Position numbers and translations under genes: made by a program. The notes below the pieces were generated by a model, which searched no databases, was not told the origin of the DNA, and saw only the letters and a list, made by a program, of their open reading frames with translations. Of a DNA stretch of 38,727 bases, positions 1 through 9,250 are shown in pieces (the first letter of the stretch is position 1; each line of letters starts with the position of its first letter). Source of the DNA: RGIG8748 sp045539515 (GTDB lineage: Bacteria > Bacillota > Clostridia > UMGS1810); assembly GCA_045539515.1 (NCBI GenBank), contig JAZQFN010000002.1:1-38727 (forward strand). The letters run 5' to 3'.

Positions 1-26
1 CTTTTATTAAGTTTTAATTACTCTTG

Positions 27-55
27 TTGACTTTTTTATGCAGTTATTGTATACT
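27..55 (+). promoter_or_regulatory. sigma-A-type promoter of the ClpE-like gene
   Basis: TTGACT at 27-32 and TATACT at 50-55 are separated by exactly 17 bases, close to the sigma-A consensus. Transcription would start near 62, giving a leader of about 30 bases before the start codon at 93. No CtsR-type heptad repeat operator was seen around it. Confidence 0.75.
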
Positions 56-92
56 TTATCTGTATAAGTATATGTTCTATGGAGGCAAAACA

Positions 93-2390
93 ATGTTATG
101 TACAAAATGCGGGAAGAATCCCGCTGTGATATTTATTAAAAACCAAGCCGCTCCAGACCAGCCTGCGCAAGCACTTTGCTTTAAATGCGCGCGTGAGCTT
201 GGCGGTGGCTTTATTGACAGTGCACTCGAGAGTATGGGTATAAATCCCGAAGAAGCAAATGAGCTTTTATCCAACACCGAGCTTTCGGACGCTATGCAGA
301 ATATGTCCCCCGAGGATATGCAGGCTGCTCTTTCAGATATGCCTATGGATGATATGCAGATTGACGGCGAAAAGTCGCCCATGAATATGATGGAAAATTT
401 CATAAGCAATATGACAAAGTTTATGAGCAGTGCTCCGAAGCAGTCCCCCTCTCCACAGGAAAAATCAAAGGGTGACAAGCCTGAAAAGGATGTTAAAAAA
501 CGCCGCAAATTCCTTGAAACTTACGGGCAGGATTTAACCCGCAAGGCAAAGGACGGTCAGATTGACCGGGTTATCGGCAGAGATACCGAAATCGCACGTA
601 TAGTGCAGATTTTAAACCGCAGAAGCAAAAACAACCCTGTTCTTTTAGGTGAGCCGGGTGTTGGTAAAACTGCCATTGCAGAAGGTCTCGCACTTCGAAT
701 TGTAAATAAGCAGGTTCCGCCGAAACTTTTCGGTTATTCTGTTTATCTTCTTGACTTCGCATCTCTCGTTGCGGGAACACAGTTCCGCGGTCAGTTTGAG
801 TCAAGACTTAAAAACCTGATTGAAGAGGTAAAAAAAGAAGGTAACATCATCCTTGTTATTGATGAGGTTCACAATATTGTTGGTGCAGGCGATGCAGAAG
901 GTGGCGCAATGAATGCTGCTAATATTTTAAAGCCTGCTCTTGCCCGTGGCGAAATTCAGATAATCGGTGCAACAACCTTAACTGAATACCGCAAGAAAAT
1001 TGAAAAAGATTCGGCACTCGAGCGTCGTTTCCAGCCGGTTCTTATCGGTGAGCCATCTCCTATGGACACAATTGAAATTATTAAAGGTATTAAGGATTAT
1101 TATGAATCATATCATAAAGTAAGAATTTCCGAAGAGGTTATAAAAGCCGCCGTGCTTTTATCCGAACGATATATTCATGACAGATTTATGCCAGATAAAG
1201 CAATTGACATTATTGACGAGGCATCTTCAAAGGTTAATCTTGCAAACAAAGCACTTATCGAACTTGCTGACCTTAAACTTGATCTTTCAAACATTGGTCG
1301 TCAGCGCGATGAGGTTGACCCGGAAGATTTCCAGAAAATTGCTGATCTTAAATCCGCAGAGTGCCGGATACTTGACAGAATAAGAGAAATCGAATTGTCA
1401 GATATTTATATGGATGTGACAGTTGAGGATGTGACCGAGGTTGTTCAGCTTTGGACCAACATCCCGGTCAAAGCACTCACCGAGGTAGATTCCGCAAAGC
1501 TGTTAAATCTCGAAGAGCAGCTGCACGAAAGTGTTGTCGGTCAGGACAAAGCGGTTGACGCGATTGCAAGGGCTGTCCGCCGCAAACGCGCAGGTATTAA
1601 CATTAAAAAACGTCCCATTTCATTTATATTTGTCGGACCTACGGGCGTAGGTAAAACAGAACTTGTAAAAACTCTTGCCCGCAGTATGTTTGGCAGCGAA
1701 AGTGCTCTTATCCGACTTGATATGTCGGAATATATGGAAAAACATTCGGTTTCAAAGCTTATCGGCTCTCCCCCGGGATATGTGGGATATGATGAGGCAG
1801 GTCAGCTTACCGAGAAGATCAGACGCAACCCATACTCGGTAATTTTGCTTGACGAAATTGAAAAAGCTCATGCAGATGTGTTCAACATTTTCCTGCAGGT
1901 ATTGGATGATGGCAGAATTACCGATGCGCAAGGCAGAGTAATCAATTTTGAAAACACTGTTATTATAATGACATCAAATGCTGGAAGCGAGCTTAAAACC
2001 GGCAGCATGGGGTTTGAAAGTTATGCTTCAATAGGCAAATATGAGAAGGCTCTTTCACAACTTTTCCGTCCCGAATTTTTAAACCGCGTGGATGAAATTA
2101 TTGAATTTGATTATCTCACTCAAGAGGACCTTATCAAAATTGCCGAGCTTATTTTGTCCGAGCTTGCAAAAGGTCTTGCTGAAAAGAATATCACAATGAC
2201 AGTAAGCGACGAGGCTAAAAAGCTCATCGTGGAAAAAGGATATGATGAAAAATTCGGTGCAAGACCGCTCCGCCGCGTTGTACTGCGCGAGATTGAAGAT
2301 GTTATTGCATCAAAAGTTATTTCGGGTGAAATTAAAGAAGGACGAAATATTTGCATAGATGCTGCAAATAATAATTTCATAATACTTTAA
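93..2390 (+). CDS. clpE: ClpE/ClpC-like AAA+ protease ATPase with N-terminal zinc finger
   Basis: Hsp100 unfoldase that would feed substrates to the ClpP peptidase in the cytoplasm. The start at 93 is chosen because GGAGG (81-85) sits 7 bases upstream and the protein then begins at a four-cysteine zinc finger (C3, C6, C29, C32), as in ClpE. A low-complexity Met/Ser/Pro/Lys linker follows to about residue 145. The first AAA+ module has Walker A GEPGVGKT at residue 186 and Walker B acidic pair D257/E258. A short coiled middle region follows around residues 395-450. The second module has GPTGVGKT at residue 515 and D587/E588, and the protein ends with a ClpB-D2-small type domain. The two-repeat ClpC N-domain is absent, so ClpE is the better name than ClpC. 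Length, 765 residues, fits ClpE. It precedes an HtrA protease, so this is a protein quality-control pair. Confidence 0.93.
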   Translation: MLCTKCGKNPAVIFIKNQAAPDQPAQALCFKCARELGGGFIDSALESMGINPEEANELLSNTELSDAMQNMSPEDMQAALSDMPMDDMQIDGEKSPMNMMENFISNMTKFMSSAPKQSPSPQEKSKGDKPEKDVKKRRKFLETYGQDLTRKAKDGQIDRVIGRDTEIARIVQILNRRSKNNPVLLGEPGVGKTAIAEGLALRIVNKQVPPKLFGYSVYLLDFASLVAGTQFRGQFESRLKNLIEEVKKEGNIILVIDEVHNIVGAGDAEGGAMNAANILKPALARGEIQIIGATTLTEYRKKIEKDSALERRFQPVLIGEPSPMDTIEIIKGIKDYYESYHKVRISEEVIKAAVLLSERYIHDRFMPDKAIDIIDEASSKVNLANKALIELADLKLDLSNIGRQRDEVDPEDFQKIADLKSAECRILDRIREIELSDIYMDVTVEDVTEVVQLWTNIPVKALTEVDSAKLLNLEEQLHESVVGQDKAVDAIARAVRRKRAGINIKKRPISFIFVGPTGVGKTELVKTLARSMFGSESALIRLDMSEYMEKHSVSKLIGSPPGYVGYDEAGQLTEKIRRNPYSVILLDEIEKAHADVFNIFLQVLDDGRITDAQGRVINFENTVIIMTSNAGSELKTGSMGFESYASIGKYEKALSQLFRPEFLNRVDEIIEFDYLTQEDLIKIAELILSELAKGLAEKNITMTVSDEAKKLIVEKGYDEKFGARPLRRVVLREIEDVIASKVISGEIKEGRNICIDAANNNFIIL

Positions 2391-2462
2391 TTTTGTTTTC
2401 ATACAGTTTTCAAAAAAGTAATTTATAATACAAACACAGACCAAAAAGAAAGGATTGATAAT

Positions 2463-3680
2463 ATGTCAGATTTAAACGATTACAGATGGTATAATGATGA
2501 CTTTCAGAATAATACTCCGGTAGCACAGCCGCAACAAAAGCCTCAAAAGAAAAAACGTTCCAAAAAAGGCTGGTACATCGCGCTCGTTTGCGTAATGGCT
2601 GCTATAATGCTTGCAAGTACAACCGTTACAGTTTTTGTTCTTGCATCAAATTCTGCACCGAGAGCTCACGGAAATTCCCTTTTTACAGATTCGGAATCAT
2701 CTTTTTCTCACGAGCAGCTTACCGACGGTGAGCGTCAGTCCATGACAACTGTTGATGTTGCAGCTAAAGTTGGTCCGTCAGTTGTTGGAATTACAACCAA
2801 ATATACCTACCGTTCATTTTTTGGTCAGGCTTACGAACAGTCGGGCAGCGGTAGCGGAATTATTATTTCGGATGACGGATATATTGCAACAAACTTCCAC
2901 GTTATAGAAAATGCGAACTCCGTTTTGGTAACTCTTAACACAGGCGAGGAATATTCTGCGAAGGTTGTAGGTTATGATGCAAAAACCGACCTTGCACTTC
3001 TTAAAATCAGCGCTACAGGCCTTTCCGAGGCAACTCTTGGCAGGTCAGATGTTCTTCAGGTTGGCGAACTGGCAATTGCAATCGGCAACCCGCTTGGTCA
3101 GGAGCTTGCAGGAACTGTAACTGTTGGTGTTATCAGTGCCGTAAACCGTTCTATCACAATGGATGACGGTTCAATAATGACTCTTATTCAGACCGATGCT
3201 GCTATCAACCCGGGAAACTCGGGTGGTGCTCTCGTTAATGCATACGGTGAAATTGTGGGTATTAACTCTATGAAGTTCTCCGGTAATAATGTTGAGGGTA
3301 TAGGTTTTGCCATTCCGATAGATATTGCCAAACCTATTCTTACGGAACTTATGACTAATGGTTATGTAACAGGCCGTCCACTGATTGGTATTTCGCTGCG
3401 TGAAATCACTCCTGAAATTGCGGCTATCAATGATATCCCCGCTGGTGTTCAGGTAGCTTATGTTTCCGAAGGCGGTGCCGCTGAAAAAGCAGGTATCAAG
3501 CAGGGCGATATCATTGTTTCAGTTGACGGAAAGCTTGTTGAAACAACTAAAGATGTCAGCGACATAAAAGATAAACACAAAGCAGGAGACACTCTGCGGT
3601 TTATGGTTAATCGAGACGGTGAATCCCTGATATTTGATGTAGTTCTTCAGGAAGACACCACTTCAAGAACCTCCAATTAA
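2463..3680 (+). CDS. htrA: HtrA/DegP-like membrane-anchored serine protease with PDZ domain
   Basis: Envelope quality-control protease of the S1C family. A basic cytoplasmic N-terminus (Lys-rich at residues 26-35) leads into one membrane segment at about residues 37-62, so the catalytic part lies outside the cell. The trypsin-like domain carries the triad H146 (TNFHVIEN), D176 (DLALLK) and S253 (GNSGGAL). One PDZ domain occupies about residues 305-395, giving the usual single-PDZ layout of Firmicutes HtrA. The start is supported by AAAGGA at 2449-2454. A TATAAT at 2424-2429 could be its own -10, but no good -35 lies 17 bases upstream, so read-through from the ClpE-like gene 72 bases upstream is also possible. 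Confidence 0.95.
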   Translation: MSDLNDYRWYNDDFQNNTPVAQPQQKPQKKKRSKKGWYIALVCVMAAIMLASTTVTVFVLASNSAPRAHGNSLFTDSESSFSHEQLTDGERQSMTTVDVAAKVGPSVVGITTKYTYRSFFGQAYEQSGSGSGIIISDDGYIATNFHVIENANSVLVTLNTGEEYSAKVVGYDAKTDLALLKISATGLSEATLGRSDVLQVGELAIAIGNPLGQELAGTVTVGVISAVNRSITMDDGSIMTLIQTDAAINPGNSGGALVNAYGEIVGINSMKFSGNNVEGIGFAIPIDIAKPILTELMTNGYVTGRPLIGISLREITPEIAAINDIPAGVQVAYVSEGGAAEKAGIKQGDIIVSVDGKLVETTKDVSDIKDKHKAGDTLRFMVNRDGESLIFDVVLQEDTTSRTSN

Positions 3681-3696
3681 TTATTTTATAAATGAT

Positions 3697-3734
3697 AAGT
3701 TGCGGCTTTCCCGTTTGGAAGTATGCCGCAACTT
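3697..3734 (+). other. intergenic hairpin between htrA and the sugar kinase
   Basis: A perfect 10-base inverted repeat (aagttgcggc at 3697-3706, gccgcaactt at 3725-3734) with an 18-base loop. Only GTCTTG follows, not a T-run, so it is a weak terminator or an RNA-processing or stability element rather than a clear stop. The kinase ribosome-binding site lies just after it. Confidence 0.5.
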
Positions 3735-3757
3735 GTCTTGCATTTGAAAGGAAAATT

Positions 3758-4672
3758 ATGTTTTATACTTTAACTGCCAATCCGGCAATTGATATGAGTA
3801 TTTTTTCGGACGGACTTAAAAGAAAAGAAGTAAACCGCACTAAAAATGCCAGTTATGGTGCAAACGGAAAAGGCATAAACGTGAGTCTTGTCCTTAAGCA
3901 TTTTGACACACCCTCGACAGTTTTAGGGTTTTTCGGTGGTTTTTCAGGCGAGTATATAGTCAGCGAATGTAAAAAGAAAGGTCTTTCTGTTAAGCCCATA
4001 ATGATTGATGACATAACCAGGATAAACGTCTATTTAAATGACGGCGAGGGCGAATTCAAGATGAACAATGAAGGCCCCGAAATCCCAGATGACAAGCAGG
4101 TGGAATTTTTAAAGCTTTTGGAAACTTTTGACGATGCGGAATACCTTTGTATAAGCGGTAGTCTGCCCAGGGGCATATGTCCCGATTTTTATGACAAAGT
4201 ATTTCAGTGTTGTGCAAGAAAAGGTACAAAGGTTATCCTTGATATAAGCTCTCCCAAACTCAAAGAGCTTCTTGCATACCGTCCCCTATTAATCAAACCT
4301 AACGACGAAGAACTTCGCGATGTTTTTGGCATCACTCTTGGTAGCGAAGAAGATGTGAAACACGCACTTAAAACGCTCCACGAACTTGGTGCACAAAATG
4401 TACTTCTCACCCTTGGTGATAAGGGATCTTATTTCTCGGACGGCAAAAAAATCCTAAACTGCTCTGCATACCCCGTAAAGCTTGTTAGTAGTGTTTGTTG
4501 CGGTGATGCCTGCCTTGCAACTTTTTTAAGCTTCTGGACAAAAGATGGAGATGTTGAAACTGCTCTCAAAAAAGCATCCGCCGCAGGTGCAAATGTAGCA
4601 GAAAGTGCAGGACTTGGCGACCTCAAAATGGTGGATGAGTACAGCAAACACATTGAAGTGAAAGAAGTATAA
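3758..4672 (+). CDS. fruK: 1-phosphofructokinase / tagatose-6-phosphate kinase family sugar kinase
   Basis: PfkB-family kinase that phosphorylates a sugar phosphate, most likely fructose 1-phosphate to fructose 1,6-bisphosphate. The start at 3758 has AAAGGA 6-11 bases upstream and gives the typical N-terminus (FYTLTANPAIDMS). Family motifs seen are GANGKGINVS near residue 37, SGSLPRG, and KPNDEEL. The C-terminal catalytic motif reads SSVCCGDA with the base Asp at residue 250. Most relatives have a VGAGDS-like sequence here, so the first Gly of the anion-hole loop is replaced by Cys. Length of 304 residues is normal. No PTS fructose transporter or DeoR-type regulator is adjacent, so FruK versus LacC-type specificity cannot be settled here. 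It probably shares a transcript with htrA. Confidence 0.85.
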   Translation: MFYTLTANPAIDMSIFSDGLKRKEVNRTKNASYGANGKGINVSLVLKHFDTPSTVLGFFGGFSGEYIVSECKKKGLSVKPIMIDDITRINVYLNDGEGEFKMNNEGPEIPDDKQVEFLKLLETFDDAEYLCISGSLPRGICPDFYDKVFQCCARKGTKVILDISSPKLKELLAYRPLLIKPNDEELRDVFGITLGSEEDVKHALKTLHELGAQNVLLTLGDKGSYFSDGKKILNCSAYPVKLVSSVCCGDACLATFLSFWTKDGDVETALKKASAAGANVAESAGLGDLKMVDEYSKHIEVKEV

Positions 4673-4716
4673 ACAAATGCTGAATGTTGAGTGCATAATG
4701 CAGAATTAATGAGAAA

Positions 4717-4735
4717 ACCCGACCATTGGTCGGGT
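4717..4735. terminator. two-way rho-independent terminator between convergent genes
   Basis: An 8-base perfect stem (ACCCGACC/GGTCGGGT) with a 3-base loop. TTTATTTTAT follows on the plus strand, and the minus strand has TTTTCTC after the stem, so it can end both the sugar kinase transcript and the convergent phosphoribosyltransferase transcript. Confidence 0.88.
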
Positions 4736-4747
4736 TTATTTTATATG

Positions 4748-4767
4748 CTTGCCAAAGGCAAGTTTTT
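4748..4767 (+). terminator. second terminator hairpin downstream of the sugar kinase
   Basis: Stem CTTGCC/GGCAAG with an AAA loop, followed directly by TTTTT at 4763-4767. It backs up the stronger hairpin at 4717-4735. Confidence 0.6.
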
Positions 4768-4804
4768 ACCACAATTCTACATTCTTAATTCTACATTCTG
4801 CATT

Positions 4805-5353
4805 CTATTTAACGCTGCCGTCAGCATTAAACAAGGGCAGCGGTTCAAGTGCGACAATATCAGGACGGTCTATTGCATCACCTTCGGCAAGTATTGTCAT
4901 TTTGCCGACTGTTTTTCCGCCAACCTCATCCACGAGATATTCAATGGCGCGAAGTGATTCGCCTGTGCTTATAACATCATCTACAATAAGCACCTTTTTG
5001 CCTTTCATTTTAGCAATTTCATCAGCACCAAGACAAAGCGTCTGTTCTTTTTCGGTAGAAATGGATTTTACCTTAACGGTCACAACATCTTTCATATAAA
5101 GCTTAAAAGCTTTTCTTGCCACAACATAAGGTTTCCCCGACTGACGCGCCATTTCATGCGCAAGCGGAATTCCTTTGGATTCCGCAGTTATAATCACATC
5201 AAAATCCGGGGCTTTTTCAAGAAGAAGTCCCGCTGCTTTTTCTGTCAGTTCAACGTCGCCGAAAATAACAAAACCGGCTATGTACAAATCGTCTGTAACA
5301 CGGCAAACCGGCAAATCTCTTGTCAGGCCTGCAATTTTCATTCTATGATACAT
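4805..5353 (-). CDS. adenine phosphoribosyltransferase-like purine PRTase
   Basis: Type I phosphoribosyltransferase that would join a purine-like base to PRPP for salvage in the cytoplasm. The PRPP-binding loop is clear: VLIVDDVISTGES with the acidic pair at residues 125-126, and a PPi-loop region (AESKGIPLAH) near residue 58. The start is placed at 5353 (MYHRM), because the AAAGGG on the minus strand abuts the ATG at 5362 but is correctly spaced 9 bases from this one; six more residues are possible from 5371. Length of 182 residues fits Apt and Apt-like proteins. Base specificity cannot be read directly. It is the only convincing minus-strand gene and is transcribed divergently from the pyruvate oxidoreductase. 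Confidence 0.87.
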   Translation of the reverse strand: MYHRMKIAGLTRDLPVCRVTDDLYIAGFVIFGDVELTEKAAGLLLEKAPDFDVIITAESKGIPLAHEMARQSGKPYVVARKAFKLYMKDVVTVKVKSISTEKEQTLCLGADEIAKMKGKKVLIVDDVISTGESLRAIEYLVDEVGGKTVGKMTILAEGDAIDRPDIVALEPLPLFNADGSVK

Positions 5354-5377
5354 TTTTATCATCCCTTTCATATTTTC

Positions 5378-5406
5378 ATCTTAACATTTCCTATTAAAAA
5401 AGTCAA
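5378..5406 (-). promoter_or_regulatory. promoter of the phosphoribosyltransferase
   Basis: Read on the minus strand, TTGACT (5406-5401) and TAAGAT (5383-5378) are separated by 17 bases. The leader would be only about 20 bases to the ATG at 5353. Confidence 0.65.
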
Positions 5407-5485
5407 CAGAATTTCGTCATAATTGCGACATAAAAATTGCTGATTCTTATTTTTTTGTGAACAGTAACGAATTTACTATATAATA

Positions 5486-5514
5486 TTGACTTATGGTTTA
5501 AAAAGTTGTATAAT
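5486..5514 (+). promoter_or_regulatory. strong sigma-A promoter of pyruvate:ferredoxin oxidoreductase
   Basis: TTGACT at 5486-5491 and a perfect TATAAT at 5509-5514 with a 17-base spacer. The predicted start near 5521 gives a leader of about 68 bases ending in an AGGAGG site at 5575-5580. Strength fits the enzyme's central role. Confidence 0.85.
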
Positions 5515-5588
5515 GTATGATGTATGGGCATGTCCCGTACCGCAAAATTGTTTTTATATTATTTTATATTTTTTAGGAGGTTGAATTT

Positions 5589-8500
5589 ATGGCAAATTCA
5601 GTTAAACTCACAGTTGACGGCAATACCGCGACAGCCCATGTTGCTTATGCCTTCAGCGATGCCGCAGCAATCTTCCCTATCACTCCTTCTTCCAACATGG
5701 CTGAAGCTTGTGATGAATGGGCAGCGACCGGCAGAAAAAACATTTTTGGCCAGACAATGAAGATTGTAGAAATGCAGTCTGAAGCAGGTGCAGCAGGTGC
5801 CGTTCACGGCTCTCTCGCAGCTGGCGCTCTCACAACAACATTCACAGCATCTCAGGGTCTTCTCCTGATGATTCCTAACATGTACAAAATCGCCGGCGAA
5901 CTTATGCCTGCAGTTTTCCATGTAAGTGCCCGTTGTGTATCAGCACACGCTCTTTCAATTTTCGGTGACCATTCCGACGTAATGGCTTGCCGTCAGACAG
6001 GTTTTGCAATGATCGCATCCGCATCCGTTCAGGAAGCTATGGATATCGCTACAGTTGCTCACCTTTCCACACTTAAATCCAAGGTTCCGTTCCTTCACTT
6101 CTTTGATGGTTTCAGAACTTCTCACGAAATCCAGAAAATCGATGCTATCCCCTACGAAACTCTCGCTGAACTCGTAGACTATGAAGATATCGAAGATTTC
6201 AGACGTCGTGCTATGAATCCTGAACACCCTGACCAGAGAGGTACAGCTCAGAACCCTGACATCTACTTCCAGAACAGAGAAGCTTGTAACAAATACTACG
6301 ACGCTGTTCCCGGCATCGTAGAGCAGATGATGAAAAAAGTTGAAGCTGTTACAGGCAGAAAATACAACCTCTTCGATTACGTTGGTGCTCCCGATGCTGA
6401 AAGAGTAATCATCGCTATGGGTTCCGGCGTTGAAGCAATTGAAGAAACAGTTGACTACCTCACAGCTAAAGGTGAAAAAGTTGGTCTTATCAAAGTTAGA
6501 CTTTACAGACCTTTCTCTGCAGAACACTTTGTAAGCGCTCTTCCCAAAACAGTTAAGAACGTTGCTGTTCTCGACAGAACAAAAGAACCTGGCTCATTCG
6601 GCGAACCTCTTTATGTTGACGTTGCTACAGTTCTTAACGATAAAGGTATGAAAGACATTACAGTTGTTGGCGGCAGATACGGTCTTGCTTCCAAAGAATT
6701 CACACCTTCTATGGTTAATGCTATCTACGAAAACCTTAAACTCGACGCTCCGAAAAACCACTTCACAGTTGGTATCAATGACGACGTTACAGGTCTTTCT
6801 CTTGAAGTTAAAGAAGAAATCGACACAACTCCGGAAGGCGTTACACGTTGTAAATTCTTCGGTCTCGGTTCCGACGGTACTGTTGGTGCGAACAAAAACT
6901 CCATCAAAATCATCGGTAACCACACAGACATGTACGCTCAGGGTTACTTCTCATATGACTCTAAAAAATCCGGTGGTATTACAGTTTCTCACTTAAGATT
7001 CGGTAAAACACCTATCAAAGCTCCTTACCTTCTGACAGTTTCCGACTTCATCGCTTGTCACAACTCTTCTTATGTTACAAGATATGATGTTCTTGCAGGT
7101 ATTAAAGATGGCGGTACATTCCTCCTCAACTCACCCTGGAACACTGTTGAAGAACTTGAAGCTAATCTCCCTGCTGAAATGAAACAGACCATCGCTAAAA
7201 AGAATGTTAAATTCTACAACATCGATGCTATCAAACTCGGTATGGAACTTGGTCTTGGTTCAAGAATCAACATGATCATGATGGCTGCTTTCTTCAAACT
7301 TGCTAACATCATCCCCATGGACGATGCTGTTAAATACATGAAAGAAGCTATTGTTAAATCCTACGGCAAAAAAGGTGAAAAAGTTGTTAATATGAACAAT
7401 GCTGCTGTTGACGCAGGTAACGAACGCCTCGTTGAGATTAACTACCCTGCATCATGGGCTACAGCTACAGAAGGTGCTCTTCCTGCTGAAGTTCCTGCAA
7501 CAGACTACTTCAACAGCTTTGTTAAACCTATCCTTGCTCAGAAGGGTGACAATCTCCCTGTAAGTGCATTCGATGCAGACGGTATCGTTCCTGCCGGCAC
7601 AACACAGTTTGAAAAACGCGGAATCGCAGTTCTCGTTCCTGCTTGGGATATTGACAACTGTATCCAGTGTAACCAGTGTTCTTATGTATGTCCTCACGCT
7701 TGTATCAGACCTTTCCTTGCAACTGAAGAAAATCTTAAAAATGCTCCTGCAGCATTTGAAACAAAGAAAGCTATCGGTAAAGCTTATGACGGTCATATGT
7801 ACAGAATGCAGGTAAGCCCCATGGATTGTACAGGTTGCGGCAACTGTGCTGACATCTGTCCTGCTCCTAAGGGTAAAGCACTCGTTATGAAACCGTTAGT
7901 TGAAGTTTCTGCTACTGAAAATGCTAACTGGGATTTCGCACAGACACTTCCCACTCCCGATGTTACTTTCAGCAAAGCTACAGTTAAAGACAGTCAGTTC
8001 ATTCATCCTCTCTTTGAGTTCTCCGGCGCTTGCGCAGGCTGTGGTGAAACACCTTATGTAAAACTCGTTTCACAGCTCTTTGGTGACAGAATGATGGTTG
8101 CTACCGCAACAGGTTGTTCTTCAATTTATGGTGGTAGTGCTCCTACTAACCCCTACACAGTAAACAAAGACGGTCACGGTCCTGCTTGGGCTAACTCCCT
8201 CTTCGAAGATAACGCTGAATTCGGTCTTGGTATGGTTATGGCTACCAAGAAGGTTAGAAATACATTAAAGGCAAGAATGGAATCCGTAATGGATGCTGTT
8301 AAGCCTGAACTCGCTGAAGCTTTCAAGGCTTGGATTGCAGGCATGAACAATGCTGCAGCTTCCAAGGCAGCAGCTGAATCTATTGCAGCTCTTATCGGCA
8401 GTGAAGATATGTCTAACCCCGCTATTAAGGAAATTGCTGACAGACAGGACTTCCTCGTTAAGCGTTCTCAGTGGGTATTCGGTGGTGACGGATGGGCATA

Positions 8501-9125
8501 TGACATCGGTTACGGCGGTCTTGACCACGTTATCGCTTCCGATGAAGACATCAACATCTTCGTTGTAGATACCGAAGTTTACTCCAACACAGGCGGTCAG
8601 TCCTCCAAGGCTACACCTACCGGTGCTGTTGCTAAGTTTGCTGCTTCCGGTAAGAGAGTTAAGAAGAAAGACCTCGGTATGATCGGTACAACCTACGGCT
8701 ATGTATACGTAGCTCAGATTGCACTCGGTGCTAACCCTGCTCAGGCTCTTAAGGCTATAAGAGAAGCTGAAGCTTACAACGGTCCTTCACTTATCATTGC
8801 TTATGCTCCTTGTATCAACCACGGTATCAAGGCTAAGGGCAATATGGCTAACTCCATTGCTGAAGAAAAGAAAGCTGTTGAAACAGGTTACTGGCATCTC
8901 TGGAGATACGATCCTACTCTCGCTGCAGAAGGCAAGAATCCCTTCCAGCTTGATTCCAAGGAACCCACAGGTAAGGTTATCGACTTCCTTATGGGCGAAA
9001 ACCGTTACCTCATGCTCCAGAAGGCATATCCCGATGTTGCAGAACAGATCTTTGCTAAGGCTGAAAAAGACCTCTTAGAAAGATACGAAAACTACAAGAG
9101 AAAAGCAAAAGAATACGATTGCTAA
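5589..9125 (+). CDS. nifJ: pyruvate:ferredoxin (flavodoxin) oxidoreductase, single-chain
   Basis: Oxidises pyruvate with CoA to acetyl-CoA and CO2, passing electrons to ferredoxin; the central step of anaerobic pyruvate metabolism. All domains are fused in one 1178-residue chain, the usual length. The N-terminal pyrimidine-binding part begins with ITPSSNMAE. Two [4Fe-4S] motifs are complete: C691, C694, C697, C701 and C747, C750, C753, C757. The proximal cluster residues C815 and C818 (ACAGCGETP) and C843 (ATGCSS) are present. The TPP-binding segment GGDGWAYDIGYGG starts at residue 965, and NTGGQSSKATPTGA follows. Codon use is strongly biased (gct, ctt, ttc, aac), as expected for a highly expressed enzyme. 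It is monocistronic, with its own promoter and a terminator just downstream. Confidence 0.97.
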   Translation: MANSVKLTVDGNTATAHVAYAFSDAAAIFPITPSSNMAEACDEWAATGRKNIFGQTMKIVEMQSEAGAAGAVHGSLAAGALTTTFTASQGLLLMIPNMYKIAGELMPAVFHVSARCVSAHALSIFGDHSDVMACRQTGFAMIASASVQEAMDIATVAHLSTLKSKVPFLHFFDGFRTSHEIQKIDAIPYETLAELVDYEDIEDFRRRAMNPEHPDQRGTAQNPDIYFQNREACNKYYDAVPGIVEQMMKKVEAVTGRKYNLFDYVGAPDAERVIIAMGSGVEAIEETVDYLTAKGEKVGLIKVRLYRPFSAEHFVSALPKTVKNVAVLDRTKEPGSFGEPLYVDVATVLNDKGMKDITVVGGRYGLASKEFTPSMVNAIYENLKLDAPKNHFTVGINDDVTGLSLEVKEEIDTTPEGVTRCKFFGLGSDGTVGANKNSIKIIGNHTDMYAQGYFSYDSKKSGGITVSHLRFGKTPIKAPYLLTVSDFIACHNSSYVTRYDVLAGIKDGGTFLLNSPWNTVEELEANLPAEMKQTIAKKNVKFYNIDAIKLGMELGLGSRINMIMMAAFFKLANIIPMDDAVKYMKEAIVKSYGKKGEKVVNMNNAAVDAGNERLVEINYPASWATATEGALPAEVPATDYFNSFVKPILAQKGDNLPVSAFDADGIVPAGTTQFEKRGIAVLVPAWDIDNCIQCNQCSYVCPHACIRPFLATEENLKNAPAAFETKKAIGKAYDGHMYRMQVSPMDCTGCGNCADICPAPKGKALVMKPLVEVSATENANWDFAQTLPTPDVTFSKATVKDSQFIHPLFEFSGACAGCGETPYVKLVSQLFGDRMMVATATGCSSIYGGSAPTNPYTVNKDGHGPAWANSLFEDNAEFGLGMVMATKKVRNTLKARMESVMDAVKPELAEAFKAWIAGMNNAAASKAAAESIAALIGSEDMSNPAIKEIADRQDFLVKRSQWVFGGDGWAYDIGYGGLDHVIASDEDINIFVVDTEVYSNTGGQSSKATPTGAVAKFAASGKRVKKKDLGMIGTTYGYVYVAQIALGANPAQALKAIREAEAYNGPSLIIAYAPCINHGIKAKGNMANSIAEEKKAVETGYWHLWRYDPTLAAEGKNPFQLDSKEPTGKVIDFLMGENRYLMLQKAYPDVAEQIFAKAEKDLLERYENYKRKAKEYDC

Positions 9126-9152
9126 TCTTATAGTTTAACACTTTAATGATAT

Positions 9153-9193
9153 TTTCGGCGGGCTTCCAATGAGTCCGCCGAAATTTCATTTTT
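9153..9193 (+). terminator. terminator of the pyruvate oxidoreductase gene
   Basis: A 9-base stem (TTTCGGCGG at 9153-9161, CCGCCGAAA at 9175-9183) with a loop of 13 bases, followed by TTTCATTTTT. The gene stops 27 bases upstream. Confidence 0.85.
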
Positions 9194-9250
9194 CACTTTG
9201 AGATTTTAGGCGGTATAATGCATTTTGCATTGTTAAATGAGTATAATATT

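Larger units (their letters stand above)
4674..4806. repeat. decayed inverted-repeat (MITE-like) element around the terminators
   Basis: The left side has aatgcagaattaatg (from about 4698) and the right side has runs of attctacattc, aattctacattctgc. The reverse complement of the right side gives aatgtagaattaa, matching the left at 12 of 13 bases. AT-rich AATTCTRCATTC-type units repeat several times at 4774-4806. A related string (cagaattgtagaattta) occurs at about 24293-24309. This looks like a degenerate small palindromic element that now carries the terminators; family membership is inference. Confidence 0.4.

Noticed and set aside
5955..6527. Long minus-strand ORF inside the pyruvate oxidoreductase gene, with several others like it
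   Set aside because: It lies wholly within a gene with complete family motifs and strong codon bias. The predicted protein is Phe/Ser/Cys-rich with no domain or ribosome-binding site, so it is a shadow frame.
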